Below the pieces are notes generated by a model that was not told where the DNA came from, did no database searches, and was given only the letters and a program-made list of their open reading frames with translations. 64,000 bases of DNA from Megaleporinus macrocephalus. Lineage: Eukaryota > Chordata > Actinopteri > Characiformes > Anostomidae. The stretch spans positions 24,432,441-24,496,440 of the forward strand of contig CM038722.1 in the NCBI GenBank assembly GCA_021613375.1, in the 5' to 3' direction. Below are positions 44,655 through 56,399 of this stretch, piece after piece (position 1 is the first letter of the stretch; the number at the start of each line of letters is the position of its first letter). The position numbers and the translations under genes were made by a program.

Positions 44655-45530
44655 AGGTGACATGTCGGCGGTCCCTTGTTGTGAGGAATTACCTCAGTCA
44701 TATTTGCCGCGAGTATTGTGAACATCAATAAAGTCATAAGCATCTGATAAAGCATTAGGACCAGCCAGCCCCAGCGGCTCTAGCTATTACTCTTCGGAAT
44801 GTACCCCTCTGAGCCATTATCTCTCGGACCGGCATTACAAATTTCATGCTAGCCTTAAAATTCTTAACAACACGACGCACGCGTCTTTAAAAGAGGAACA
44901 TTTGCCGCGACAGACTCTAAATAAAACAACAGTAATGATTCCGGACTAGACGTTGTTACCACCAGCTGTCTACTCCTGGCCTTCAAAGAAGCAATTTATT
45001 TTGAGAATAAAACCTGAGCACGCCAACTGTAAGCATAAAAACAAAGCTTTCCTTTCATGTACGGTCTCTGGGTAGGGCAGCGCAGCGGCTTGTGGGCTGT
45101 ATAAAGGCCTGTATTAGTGAGAGTAAAGCACAGCCTGGGCTACCATAATGAACCCTTGGGGAACTGGATTACATGGAAGGAAGTGGCCGATAGTCTCTCG
45201 TGGCTCTGCCGCCGTGCCGCGATCTTAAGTTGCTCCACATGACTCACCGCTTAATTTTCTCAGGCCGCACGACGGACAGCTGAGAATCAATCTGTATGCT
45301 AAGTTTCCTGTGGCTGAACTCCCTCCCCCTCCTGAAATGACAGCCATTATCCAGATTTACATTTTATCCGTGGCAAGAATAATGGCGATAAATCATGGTT
45401 TTGTCACTGCCGTCGATAATTACAGTGTGAAAAGCCCGCAAGGAAGCTGTCGTGGAGAGCCCGAGGTTGATGGCAACAGCAAAGTAAGGAAAAACGTATG
45501 ACAGTGAGAAATTGGATGCTTACATGTATT
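44655..45530. promoter_or_regulatory. Candidate conserved non-coding (enhancer-like) block
   Basis: Nearly 900 bp without repeats, with more CpG and GC than its surroundings and no convincing frame. It contains SOX-like (CCTTGTTGT), GATA-like (TGATAAAG) and homeodomain-like (TAATTA) words, e.g. around 44670-44760 and 45330-45440. This look is typical of conserved enhancers near developmental genes in vertebrate gene deserts, but I have no second species to test it. It could be unremarkable unique DNA. Confidence 0.3.
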
Positions 45531-46034
45531 GAAAGCTGGGAGTCCCTTAAAGGCCTTTGTTCTTGCAGGGGATAAATAGAGTAACAGAAACACCCAACAT
45601 TATATGAAGTATGTGATAAGGACTGCGGCCATGTTTTGCCTGGAGAACTGGTTCAGGTTCATTTTAATGGTTCATGCAAGCTCTAAATTGTGAGATAGTG
45701 GGTGTCCTTGTGGTGAAGATGCTATGGAACTTGCCAAAAGCCTGTAGAAACATTTCTTTCCTTCTCGTGTTCATGGAACCTTTTTGTTGGGGCTTCTTCA
45801 TCTGAGACTCTGAAAACACATGTTCTTATAAACCGCTCTAAAATGGAACATACAAATGAAAACTAGAATGTTTAGCTCAGAATGTTTGCAAACAAAAATG
45901 ATTTGGACCTTTTTATTAGAGAACTAAGCTTTAAACATTCCATTAGCGAGTTTTAATCTACCCTAAAATCTTGGACCAAGCCCAAATACAGACAGACAAA
46001 TATTTATCCAAACTCATACTGACAATAACCACAG
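45531..46034. other. Unique DNA, no gene seen
   Basis: Nothing recognised. Confidence 0.5.
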
Positions 46035-46815
46035 CACTAAGTCTTTAGTCGGGCCTGACCCACATCCCCAAGTTTTCAGTCAAACCCAACTGGACCCACA
46101 GCATCAAGTCTTGAGTCTGACCTGAGCTGACCCACAGCATCAAGTTTGGGTCCAACCCATCAGGTCCAAAAGCACCAAATTTAAGTCTGACCTGAGCTGA
46201 CCCACAGCACCAAATTTGAGTCCAACTCGATCCACAACACCAAGTTTTTTAGTCCAACCCAATAGGTCCAAAATTTCTAAATTTGAGTCTGACCTGACCT
46301 ACTGCACCAAATTTGAGTCCAACCTGAGCTGGCCCACAGCATCAAATTTGAGTCCAACCTGAGCTGACCCACAGCATCAAATTTGAGTCCAACCTGAGCT
46401 GACCCACAGCATCCAATTTGAGTCCAACCTGAGCTGAACCACAGCATCAAATTTGAGTCCAACCTGAGCTGACCAACAGCATCAAATTTGAGTCCAACCT
46501 GAGCTGACCCACAGCATCAAATTTGAGTCCAACCTGAGCTGACCCACAGCATCAAATTTGAGGCCAACCTGAACTGACCAACAGCACCAAGTTTTGAGTT
46601 CAACTCAACTTGGTCCACAACACCAAGTTTTTTAGTCTAACCCAACAAGTCCAACAGCGCCAAATTTAAGTCCAACCTAATCTGACCCACAAAACCAAGT
46701 TTGACTGCAACCTGACCTGAACCTTAGCACCAAGTTTAAGTATGACCTGATCCACAACACAAAATTTGAGTCAAACCTGAGCTCATCCACAGCACCAATT
46801 TTTGAGTCCAACCAA
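46035..46815 (+). repeat. 35-bp minisatellite, about 22 units
   Basis: Unit CACAGCATCAAATTTGAGTC then CAACCTGAGCTGACC. The centre (about 46310-46565) is homogeneous; both edges carry variants such as CACCAAGTTTTTTAGTC and CCAACCCAACAGGTCC. The reverse frame (GWTQIWCCGSAQV-like) is a repeat artefact. Confidence 0.95.
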
Positions 46816-46845
46816 GTAAATGACTTCTAACCACAGTGTTGCTGT

Positions 46846-46975
46846 GGGTAACAGGTTACAAAATAACAGATTTCTGTAATCACATTACATGGTCTGTAAC
46901 ACGGTAATGTAACATGTTACTACACCTAAAATCAGTACTCACATTACTATTACTAGCCCTGCATTCACACTGGCA
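46846..46975. repeat. TGTTACA-rich degenerate transposon-like segment
   Basis: GTAACAGGTTACAAAATAAC, GTAATCACATTACATGG and AACATGTTACTA recur in direct and inverted form, resembling the GTAACGCGTTAC-type sequence of a fish DNA element. Ends unclear. Confidence 0.4.
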
Positions 46976-47873
46976 GCGACAAGACATGACAAAGCTGTCA
47001 AAAGTCATTAGTTTTCAGTGACAGCAGGTGATTTCCAGTGATATGTGGATATATGTAGCGCTTAATTATATAGGCTATTGTTATCTGGCAACTAAGTGAC
47101 AATGTAAAAAAAAAAAAAAATAATAATAATGAAATAGCTCAATAGAATCTGATGTTTCTAACGGTAACAGCTTTTAAATTATCATGTTGTAAGATAATAG
47201 TCATTACTGGATTATAGAAAAATAAACTAAAAATAATATACAGTACAACATTAACTTAAACTGAAAATAAAGGAGGTTTTAGTATGATTGAGTTTACCAT
47301 AATGTATTTATACAAATTACATATAATACATTACACAGATTAAAAAGGTATATATATTTAGCCAAAGAAATGCAGAAATTTCCTATGCAACCATTTTTTA
47401 AGGCCATTTTCTAATTGCTTCGAAAACCATTCAATGTTCTGTTTCTTAACCGCTATCTATAGCTCATAGCCTATAATACCAGTTAATATTAACATTGTCT
47501 GTGTAATTTTGGTGTAGTCATTTAAAGGGTACATTAAAGTTCTATGTGATGTTTCTGCTATTGTGTGCATGCCTGTACTTGAATTGCCCTGAAGCCTGAC
47601 TGGAAATGTAGACTTGAAGAGTCTGTCCATGCAAATTGGTTCAAAGGCACCGTGTTCTTGAAAGCTAATCTGAAATTAAGGAAATAAAAACCCCACCAAT
47701 TATTCCACCCAAGACCATTTCTGCTTCCTGTTGAGTTAATTACAACACTTTATAAATATGTCCTCAGAGGACAGAGTAGCTCCATAGAGTGACTGCGATA
47801 CCCAGTTCATTTAGAGTGTGCTCCTGTCTGCAATACAGATTGAGGAGGTGGAAACAAACTCTGTCTAATCGAT
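46976..47873. other. Unique AT-rich DNA, no gene seen
   Basis: Contains a poly(A) run at 47107-47121. Nothing coding. Confidence 0.5.
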
Positions 47874-48910
47874 TTTACAGTCAGGTGAACAAGTATTTAG
47901 ACAGCATCACAATTTTTGTCAGTATGCTTCTGCACACAGGGTTAGAAATGAACCATTCACATTGGGATTGAAGTGTAGACCTTACAACAAATACTGCATT
48001 AACCATTTATCCCTATTCCCTCCAGTTGCACTCTAAATTAATTAGCAGTTTCATGGCCAGGTGTGTCCAGTTCCCTCATTATCTCATGACAAATGAGCAA
48101 GACAAAATGTCTGGAGTTGATTCCAAATGTTGAATATGCATTTGGTGGCTGTTTATTGAAACTCTCAATTTGTGGTCTAAGGGGGAGCTGATGAAAGCAA
48201 AGGGGTCCAACATCAGGCTGAAAAAACCCAAAACAGACCTATTCCGTAGATAGCAGAAGCTTTAGGAGTGTCCAAACCAACAACATGAAAGGAAGGAGTG
48301 CATTGGCAAGCTCAGCGAATGGGGATAATTCACAGCCAAGGCCATTCTACAGGAGTTTGGTATATCATTGTCAAAGAATACAATCAAGAGCCACCTGCAT
48401 GAATGTAAATAAAGAGGATTTACCTCAAGATGCAAACTGGCAACGCTCAAGAAGAGAAAGACGAAACTGTGTAAACGAAACTGAGATTTATTTGGCAGGA
48501 GAGGAGCATGAAGAAGAAATGGATAGACTCAAATGTGTGTCAAACATGGTGGAGGCAGTGTTATGGCATGGACACATATGGCAACCAATGGAACTGAATC
48601 ACTGGTGTTTATGGGTGATGTGACTGCTGATAGGATGAGCTGTGAAGTGTATAAAGCTATACTTTTTGCTCAGGTTTAGTCAAATGCTGCAAAACTAATA
48701 AGACGGCACTTCAGTACATATAGACCAGGCTAGTCAGGCCTGGCTGAGCATCCCAAGGGAAGAAACTCAGCATGCGTTAACGTTCATGGGTTCCAGACAT
48801 CAGGCAGTCATTGACTACAAAGGATTCATATCCAAGCATTAGAAATAATCCTTTTGTTGATAAATATGGCAGCTCGTCCAGTTATTTTGGAACCTGTGAA
48901 AACGTGAGAC
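47874..48910 (+). mobile_element. Tc1-like transposon relic, fourth family
   Basis: Left terminus TACAGTCAGGTGAACAAGTA followed by TTTAGACAGCATCACAATTT resembles the ACAGTCAGGTCCATAAATA-type terminal repeat of a fish Tc1 family. The transposase traces are plus-strand, with shifts: a DNA-binding part around 48250-48420, HGGGSVMAWT at about 48545, then VFMGDVTADRMS (about 48607) and a C-terminal GFQTSGSH-like region near 48790. The right end near 48870-48905 (CCAGTTATTTTGGAACCTGT) fits the partner terminus. The open frame at 48285-48623 is only partly in the transposase frame and is not functional. Confidence 0.75.
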
Positions 48911-50194
48911 TATATAAAAAAGCTTTGTAATTCTTAAATATTAATGCAAAATTTTTAATAAACCTCGTTAATAATAGTTAAAGGCCTATACCTTTCACTA
49001 TACCTGACTGCTGCATTTCAAACCCACTGTGGTGGTGTACGCACGGAACACTGTGTCACTATTCAAATAGTTGTGGATCTCTGTGCAGATCCTAAACATC
49101 TAAGATCTGAGAATGTTCTGTGTGAGTCAGAATTCAGCACAACACCTGTGGTAAAACAGCTGACTGCAGCATTTGGCAGCACCGTGTTCATTTTTATAGC
49201 TCACAGTAAGACGTGCTGCATGCTAAATCACACTGACACATCTGCACGACTTTAATAAATATCTCCATGATGTTTTTTGTGGTGTTTTGGGGACGTCTTT
49301 TGTGGAAAAGATTTGGGGAACTGTAGACTGTTTCTAAGCAATGTTAGCCGTCTAGCTGTAATGCTAAACTGAATAAGCAAAATTCATTATTTGGACACAA
49401 CAACTAATCCTGGCTGATTGACTGCATGTTCAAAATAGACTTTTGGCCAAAACATTACTTTAATAATATCGTTTTTTGGTCAGAGTTGCATGGCCATTAC
49501 CTGGGTGGTACAAGGTGCTAGCATAGACCTATGAAACCATGCAATATGCTAGTGAATGAGTTCTCAGAAATAGTGCTACTATGGCTCAGTCTCTTCAATC
49601 CCTGTTTAATTCCATTCCAGAGGATTGGAAATCCCTCCGACTGCAATGCATGTAGATGTTAACGTGAAGGTATCTTTGGCTGCGGCGATCTGGCAGACTT
49701 TAGATTTGTGTTGTGATAACTGTATTTAGCTCATCGGAGTTCATTTCTTTAAGCAAGATCTCGGTAAATGACTTTAGCTGTTGCTTTGTTCAGATGAATA
49801 TCAGCTGCCTGGGGTAGTGCTTTTGTTAATGTGAGATACACACACACAGTTTTGGATTGTATCCAACCTCCAATCTGTAAAGCAATCCTTGAGCAATTGC
49901 CTTTTATCTAAGGCGACTAAAGATTGCATGCAGGTTAATGTAGCTTATTGTGCAGTTAGACTGTTCAGGAAGTGATCAGTTCGACCGATCAGTACTCTCT
50001 AAAAAACTCTCTTCACACTAATTTAAACTTTGTAATGTGCAATTAATGTGCTTTGTACGTCTACCGGAAGTGTTGTTGTTTTATTTTTTTTATCATTCAG
50101 GCTACATTTTGGTAAGATATAGGTTTTTGCCTTTGTTATAGATTTACAACACCTAATATATAAGTCATATGCATTCACAAAGACTCTATGCAAG
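48911..50194. other. Unique DNA, no gene seen
   Basis: No recognised element. A TTTGTGG/TGTTTTTTGTGGTG stutter near 49270-49310 only. Confidence 0.5.
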
Positions 50195-50715
50195 ACCTAC
50201 TATTACTTTGTTACCTTACTTAAGTAGAAATTTTGGTTATTAATACTTTACTGGAGTAATTATTTTTCAGCTGACTTTTTACTTCTACTTACTTCAACTT
50301 ACATTTTTACACCAGTACATTTTTATCAGTACTTTCTACTCCTTACATTTTAAACATAGCCTCGTTACTCCTGTTTCAGTTCAGCTTGTTTTCATTCATG
50401 TACAATTGCATTCCAGTAAAGGAATCCCAAATTTATCAACATTAATATTTTAATATAACATTATAGTCATTATGGCTTTTAGAAGAATGGGGTTTTTGTC
50501 GAGGTGGGCTAGTGCACTATAGACCCCTGTGGTGCGGCTCAAGCTTTTGTCCTTATTGGCATTTTTTCCTTACATTACTTTTACTTTTATACTTTAAGTA
50601 GTTTTGAAAGCAGTACTTTTACACTTTTACTGGAGTAAAAAGCTTGAGTTGATACTTCAACTTCTACAGAGTTATTTTTAAACCCTAGTATCTGTACTTC
50701 TACCTAAGTAATGAA
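50195..50715. mobile_element. TACTTTTACT-rich non-autonomous DNA element, degenerate
   Basis: Dense ACTTTTACTxxAGTA, TACTTCTACTT and CTGGAGTAA motifs at 50195-50380 and 50565-50715, facing in both orientations, typical of a very common fish repeat whose ends read AAGTAxxTTTACTC. The core 50390-50560 is unrelated or decayed. Exact termini not found. Confidence 0.5.
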
Positions 50716-51917
50716 TGTTTGCTTATACACCACACAAAACAAACTTGAATACAAATGTGATCAAATATATTAGACCATGTGGGTCTACACTGTATGCATA
50801 CACATGAACTCAGCACCTCTTGAGAGGCATTAGGTGACATACATCTTCTGAAATGAAAGTTCTACTGAAGGCTGGGCTAGGTACCGATAAACTAGGCATC
50901 TGAAAGAAAGAGCAGGTCCCATTTGTTCGTATCACCATACCAAGGAGACCAATCCTGTATCTGCACTGGTCTGGTGGGCCTGATGCACCAAGGGACCTGG
51001 TTAGTTTGGGATCTGTCTGTTTGTATGCAGAGTTAAATCCCCCATAGAAAATTGTATTTGTGTGCAGGAACCAGACAAAAAGACCAGGTGTTGCATCTTT
51101 TTGTTCAACAAATGATTACAAATTATTGGCTCGGCTCATTTTGGTAGCCCCATTTCTTGATTTAGCCGCTGAACTGCCAGACATTGTGATCCTCAGACAG
51201 ATTATCTTCTGACAGCAGCAATAGCACCCAGGTGAGTCTGCTCACCAGAATGTTGCTAATCTGCTTATGTACATTTGTTTGAAACATGAGAAGTTAGTAC
51301 AGAAACCAACATAGTACATGTACATGAGACTGAACTTCACCTTTCAGAACACTTATGGGGACGAACCTAAAACTTGACTCCTTTGCCATGCTGGCTTTAC
51401 TCCTTTTGAATGCCAAAGAAATTGACAATCTTCACATTGACCTTTTCATGGCAACAGCAGTGGCCTTCCTTGTTTGACAGCTTCAGGTTCCACAGAGCAT
51501 TTAAGTACATGACGCTGCTAGACACCTCTGGGCCTTCTGTCATTCAGCTACTGCATCAGAACTGGTTGTCCCTTCATAATGGAGTCTCAGCAGAGCTAAA
51601 ACCTCTTACAGTAAGATGCTGATATCCCCTACCGTTGTCTAACCTAGTGGTCACCTGGCTCATTCTGGACCCTTGTCAGGAGAATGCCCAAGTGCCACTT
51701 CATATCTGTAGATTGTCTAGCAAGACCAAACCAAAGGACATCAACTATAGAAAAGACATCTAGAGACAACTACGATTAACTTCAGGCTTAATGTGGGGGG
51801 AGATTCAGACTTATTATGGAAAATAAGCAAAGTGTTAAGCCAGATCTTAAAGAAGGGGACAATGGTGCATTCACCAATGTGGTCTAATGGACATCAAGCC
51901 TGTCAGTAGCCCATGGA
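50716..51917. other. Unique DNA, no gene seen
   Basis: Frames of about 70 residues near 51410-51620 show no known motif. Composition is somewhat less AT-rich than around it. I cannot identify any product. Confidence 0.4.
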
Positions 51918-52148
51918 TTTCGTCACTGTCCAATGAAAAACATGTATTTTTTTGGATTTGGATTTTGAGTTTTCTACATAATTTGAAGACGCCAATGGTC
52001 GTTTAAAACAATTTCATGATAAATGGACCAATAGAAGTGGAAAAAATTGATCTGGTTTCATTGACTTACATGAAGAGTAATTTTTGGGTCTCTCCTGTAA
52101 AGTTGCCATTATGAAGATATTTGTTTTTCATAAGTCAATGGTGATATA
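51918..52148 (+). mobile_element. MITE, family X, copy 3
   Basis: Left TTTCGTCACTGTCCAATGAA, interior GAGTTTTCTACATAATTTG, ATGATAAATGGACCAATAGA and GGTTTCATTGACTTACATG, right end TTTTTCATAAGTCAATGGTG. Matches 13426-13672 throughout; the right terminus is diverged. Confidence 0.75.
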
Positions 52149-52216
52149 TTGTAAGACAATTTTCCCCACAAATCTCAAATTAGGCACATAGATGGTGGAG
52201 AATACATCACATAGGC
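52149..52216. other. Short spacer
   Basis: Nothing recognised. Confidence 0.4.
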
Positions 52217-52372
52217 TCTGACTACTGGACTAGAGCTGGGGTGGAGAACTTCAGTGCTGGAGGGACAAATTCCTGCATGGTTTAGTGATTTTCCTGATAA
52301 AGCACACGTGATTCAACTCATGAATCACTAAGCTGTGCTAGACTCTAGCTCTCAGTTCCCCACCATTGGACT
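52217..52372. mobile_element. Small MITE with GGGGTGGAGAACT termini
   Basis: AGAGCTGGGGTGGAGAACTT at the left and, inverted at the right, CCAATGGTGGGGAACTGAGA. The interior GTGCTGGAGGGACAAATTCC and CACGTGATTCAACTCATGAA recall a fish repeat usually reading GGCCAACTCCAGTCCTGGAGGGCC. About 155 bp, no coding content. Confidence 0.5.
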
Positions 52373-53104
52373 AAAGAAACTTGGGGTGGGATTTTTTAAA
52401 ACTTGGTTTTAGGGAGAGGGCAGTGGTCATCATGTGTGCTGGTGTATTCCAATACATACGGAAGCCTTTTGGACTAAGTTCATCAGCCATCATTTCACAG
52501 AAGGTCCTACTCCACGTCCTTAATCCTGCCTACATTTATAAAGGTCCTCAATCCTGGACAGTGATCCATAACCAAGGTCTTGCCTGCTATAATGCCAACT
52601 GCGTTTGCTTTAAGGTGGAATTAGATATCAGCCACACTTGATCTTTTAGCCTCAGGTGATGTGGAGTGGAACTGACAGTTACTGCTCACTAGCATGCTGT
52701 GATTAAACATGGTGACTTGTAGCTTCCCATGGTTGCTGTCTCTGCAGTAACTTCAGGACCATAAGCTCAACTCCATGTGGGCCGCATTCATTCAAACTGG
52801 CTCTGGTTTGAGATGCCACAAAGGGAACCTTGCCATGGGGAATCCCTAGCACTAGCTATGCATAACTGGTCCATTTTTTTCCCAGAAACATGAGCAACCA
52901 ATCCCATTTATTCCTTTTACATGGCCATGAAATAAGCATTTGGAACACATTGTTAGAAAGGCTGGCCATCTGAGATCAGACAGACTCAACTGAAATTATA
53001 ATAAAATGCATGACTGGAATATTCAGTTGATTGGCATTTGCAGGATTGAGCTGTCCCTGTAGTCTCAACCATGTTATTGCATTATTATAGAAGTTACAGG
53101 TTGG
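52373..53104. other. Unique DNA, no gene seen
   Basis: A frame of 86 residues at 52381-52641 has no motif I recognise and I do not call it a gene. Confidence 0.4.
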
Positions 53105-53112
53105 ATTGTAAG

Positions 53113-53566
53113 TAGGGGTGTGCCATATCGTATCGTACACAATAATATCACCAACATATTATATTGTGAACGAATGTATACCTTGAAATATCGTGCCATA
53201 TCACCCATCCCTAATTATCACATCAGGGTACTAATTTTACTGTTTTAAGCAAAAGAAAAATTCACACTTTTCTTATTTCCCATTATATATCTACTAGAGA
53301 TAGATTCTATCTGTCCAGTATCATTCATTTTACTTCAGTCCTGGATATATGGAGATATTTGGAGTGCATTATTTAATATCGTGACATTCTGGATCATTGA
53401 CTTCTGTTTCAATCTGATAAAAAAAAAAACTTGTATTTTTTAATATCTCAATTAGGGGTGTGCCGTATCATATCATAAAATGTTCTGTCATATTGCCAAA
53501 AGTATCATTATCACAAAAATACCATGAAATATTGTGATACTATTGTAGGGCCATATCGCTATCCTA
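53113..53566 (+). mobile_element. hAT MITE with perfect 8-bp TSD
   Basis: ATTGTAAG flanks both sides (53105-53112 and 53567-53574), an 8-bp duplication. The element starts TAGGGGTGTGCCATATCG and ends with the complement of TAGGATAGCGATATGGCC. Inside, GGGGTGTGCCGTATCATATC (53456) repeats the left end, and CGTGCCATATCACCCATCCC (53191-53210) resembles an inverted end, so it may be two nested or fused ends. Purely non-coding. Confidence 0.85.
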
Positions 53567-53689
53567 ATTGTAAGACACGTTAAAATGACTTGCTAACAGG
53601 TTAGAGACCCTTGCACTTATGCATTTGGCAGGTGTCGATATCCAAAATGAATTATGACATAATCATGTAACAAAGGTGTGTGAATGTAG

Positions 53690-53806
53690 GGTTAGTAGTC
53701 TTGCCCAAAGGCTGCAGTTGGTGTTGGGTGGTGTGGTTGCCTAGGCTGGGAATCAAACCCTGTCTGTTGGAGTGCAGCCGCACCCACTGTGCTACACGAA
53801 TCAAAT
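53690..53806 (-). mobile_element. tRNA-derived SINE, minus strand
   Basis: Minus strand: GTGTAGCACAGTGGGTGCGG (A-box region), then CAGGGTTTGATTCCCAGCC (B-box), then TTTGGGCAAGAC and ACTAACCCTACATTC. Short, with no distinct tail. Confidence 0.7.
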
Positions 53807-54186
53807 TCTTTGCAGATGATTCACTGTGGTAGACCAATAGCATGGATAACTAGTTGACTAGTACTAGCAGGCTGCACATCCAAAAGCATACGACTGCAGT
53901 AATCAGCATAAGGGTGAAGACAAGAAGATGGTAGTAAATGCAAGGTTAAAAATTGAGGGCAAATTTCAGATTCCTTTGTGCACTACGACCCCCTTCAGGA
54001 GTCGGCTTATTGGTATGCAGCTCTTGGTATGCAGCTATGCAAATACGTAGAGTTAAACCTGGCTGCATGTGTTGATGGCGAGCCTTAGGAGATTATCTTA
54101 AATTCAAGCTGAGTTGCTGTATGAGCTTGTCATGAGATTAGGCATGAACAAAAGCGGAGAGGAAATGTTCCAACAGGAATACAGCC
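53807..54186. other. Unique DNA, no gene seen
   Basis: Nothing recognised. Confidence 0.5.
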
Positions 54187-54228
54187 GGGGGGGGGGGGGG
54201 GGGGGGGGGTTGGGAGGTGGGGGGGGGG
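54187..54228 (+). repeat. Poly(G) tract (23 G, then 10 G)
   Basis: A run of 23 consecutive G (54187-54209), then TTGGGAGGT and a further 10 G. Strong G-quadruplex potential on the + strand. Such runs are also prone to sequencing and assembly error. Confidence 0.9.
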
Positions 54229-55144
54229 TTATAGTGAGATAGAGTGGAAGAGAGAGAGAGAGGTAGACGGAGAGGTACACTAAACAGTGTAAGAGATGTT
54301 GACGGCAGTGTGTGTATGTGCGAGAAAGAAAGTGAGAGACAGATAGGATGGGTGCCTTTGAGCATCACTTGTTGCTAAGTGATGACGAATCCTCGCTAGC
54401 TCTGTAAGGCTGCAGAGTGCACTTTTGTTTTCCAGCAGTGTTGCCAGCGAAGACACAAAAGCCAATTACGAGCCTGCTTACTGTTCCAACCTGTGTTAGC
54501 AGATGCACAGCACCATCACCCTGCAGGTAAAAAAACAGAGAAAATAATAATAAAAAAAGCTCTGCCACTTCTCATTTCGCCCTTTTTTCCTATTTCGTAA
54601 ATGTACAGCCACACATACGCCCCCATGTCGTGCTTTTAACAGGCCAACATAAAATAGCCTTGCGTAAGAGCTTGTATGATGTTTTTTCTCAATTTAGCTG
54701 AAAAGTGCCTTGGAAGAAAGTACTTGCTGACATTTTAATGACTTACAAAAGGAAGATGAACATGCAGATCTTTATGCCTGGAATGCTTTTTTATTGAATA
54801 CACATATTATAGACCTTAATAATAGTTATTATTACTATTCACTTATTGAATTGTGTTGAGCCATTGGTTACAGTATAGTATAAACCTAGTATTGAATAGG
54901 CAATGTACTATGCAGTACAATGAAACAAGGGTAACACTTCCTATGTATTAGTCATTCTTTATAAATGCATTAATAAGTCATACGTATCATCTTATGATAG
55001 CAGGCATATGTCAGTCACATGCATAACATAATATAAAGGAAGAGGATATTGCTTGATCAGGTCTGGTTCCATAATGCCTTAGAGTTTAATTATAATTTAT
55101 CATATCTGTTCAGAAAGAAGTTAACAAAACATACATTCTTCAGT
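54229..55144. other. GA-rich low complexity, then unique DNA
   Basis: 54236-54345 has several short GAGAGA tracts. The remainder to 55144 is AT-rich unique DNA with no exon recognised. Confidence 0.5.
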
Positions 55145-55153
55145 CAATTACAC

Positions 55154-55190
<37 letters not shown>
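55145..55190. repeat. (CA)n(TA)n microsatellite
   Basis: CA run to about 55168, then TA to 55190. Confidence 0.95.
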
Positions 55191-55237
55191 GGTGCTTCAT
55201 TATGGTAGTTCAAGTTGATAGTAACTGTTGTACTGTT

Positions 55238-55398
55238 ATGATGTTGTTAGAGGGCAGTGCCCGGGGGGTTAAGGGTTTGGGGTTAGGTGCCTTGCTCAAG
55301 GTCACTTCAGTCATGCCCTATTCATCCAGGGGATTGAAGCGGCAACCTTCCGGTCACAAGTCCAGATACCTGACCTTCAGCCCACGACTGTCGCCTAT
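55238..55398 (-). mobile_element. tRNA-derived SINE, minus strand, 3'-truncated
   Basis: Minus strand head GGCGACAGTCGTGGGCTGAA, then CTTGTGACCGGAAGGTTGCC, the B-box-like GCTTCAATCCC, AAGTGACCTTGAGCAAGGCA and CCTAACCCCAAACCC. The middle is shared with the SINEs at 23110 and 62520 (CTTGTGACCxxAAGG); it ends before their TAGTGTGTGTG tail. Confidence 0.78.
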
Positions 55399-56399
55399 AA
55401 CATTATAAAGTCACATTCTCTTGCTTTAGAAAATGTGATCCATGTAATTATTACTACTATCTACAACCTGTTAATCATTTTAGTGTTATTTAAGTAAACT
55501 GTCTCAGAATTTATCATCAAAATAAATATCTAGTACTGTGGAGTTTGTAGATCACACTTACATAACTAGAGCTATAAAGTGTTTAAAATAGCTTTAATTT
55601 AAAATAACGTTGGAAGGAGAAAAAACTATTCTAAACTTTCAGTGGAAGTTGTTGTAACAAAATTTGGGTCATTTTGGAATATTTCCATTTACTAGGTCCA
55701 TCATTAAGACACAGTATTAAAAAAGAGAAGATTCCAGTGGAGATAGAATAATTACTGAACCTGACGTAGAAGTCATCTATATAATTATGTGAGGAACAGC
55801 AATCCATCTGGTGAAAAGGCTCCTCGAGTAGCAAGTTTCTTCACAGGGCAAACATATATATGCTGAGCTCCCAAACACTCTGTGAGTAGTTCGGAAATGG
55901 CAAAATCAAAACAGTTTGACTGACAGCGATAAAATGTACCAATTAACATGCTCACACAGAGACCAACATGAAAAGAGCTAATGTTTACACTGATGAAATA
56001 AACCACGGCACACAAACAAACAAGCAAACTTGACTTCATTTTGTATATTCGATTACATGCTTACACTCTCAGAAAACTATCTCTGGGCTGGTACCCTTCC
56101 TGTCACAGGGGTGGTACAATTAACGAAAAAAAAATTTAAAAATGTTTATTACATTCATGTGACCCTGCAAAATCCTGTAGATCTACTTCAAGTATGTTGA
56201 AGTTTCGCTCTTTTCCATTTATTAGTTGATTGGGTTGAGATTTGTAATTACATTATAATAACAAGTATTTTCCCATATAAAGAGAAAGTTTTCATTTTCT
56301 TACAACCAGACTTTAATTCTCTTTAGTATTAATACAGACATGTTTGTCTTACTATACTGTAGGTCATCCATTGGTTTCTATTGATCTTTGTGTTACTGT
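55399..56399. other. Unique DNA, no gene seen
   Basis: Short frames without motif. Confidence 0.5.

Noticed and set aside
48285..48623. 112-residue open frame
   Set aside because: Only part corresponds to Tc1 transposase, which changes frame inside it (HGGGSVMAWT lies in another frame); relic, not a gene.
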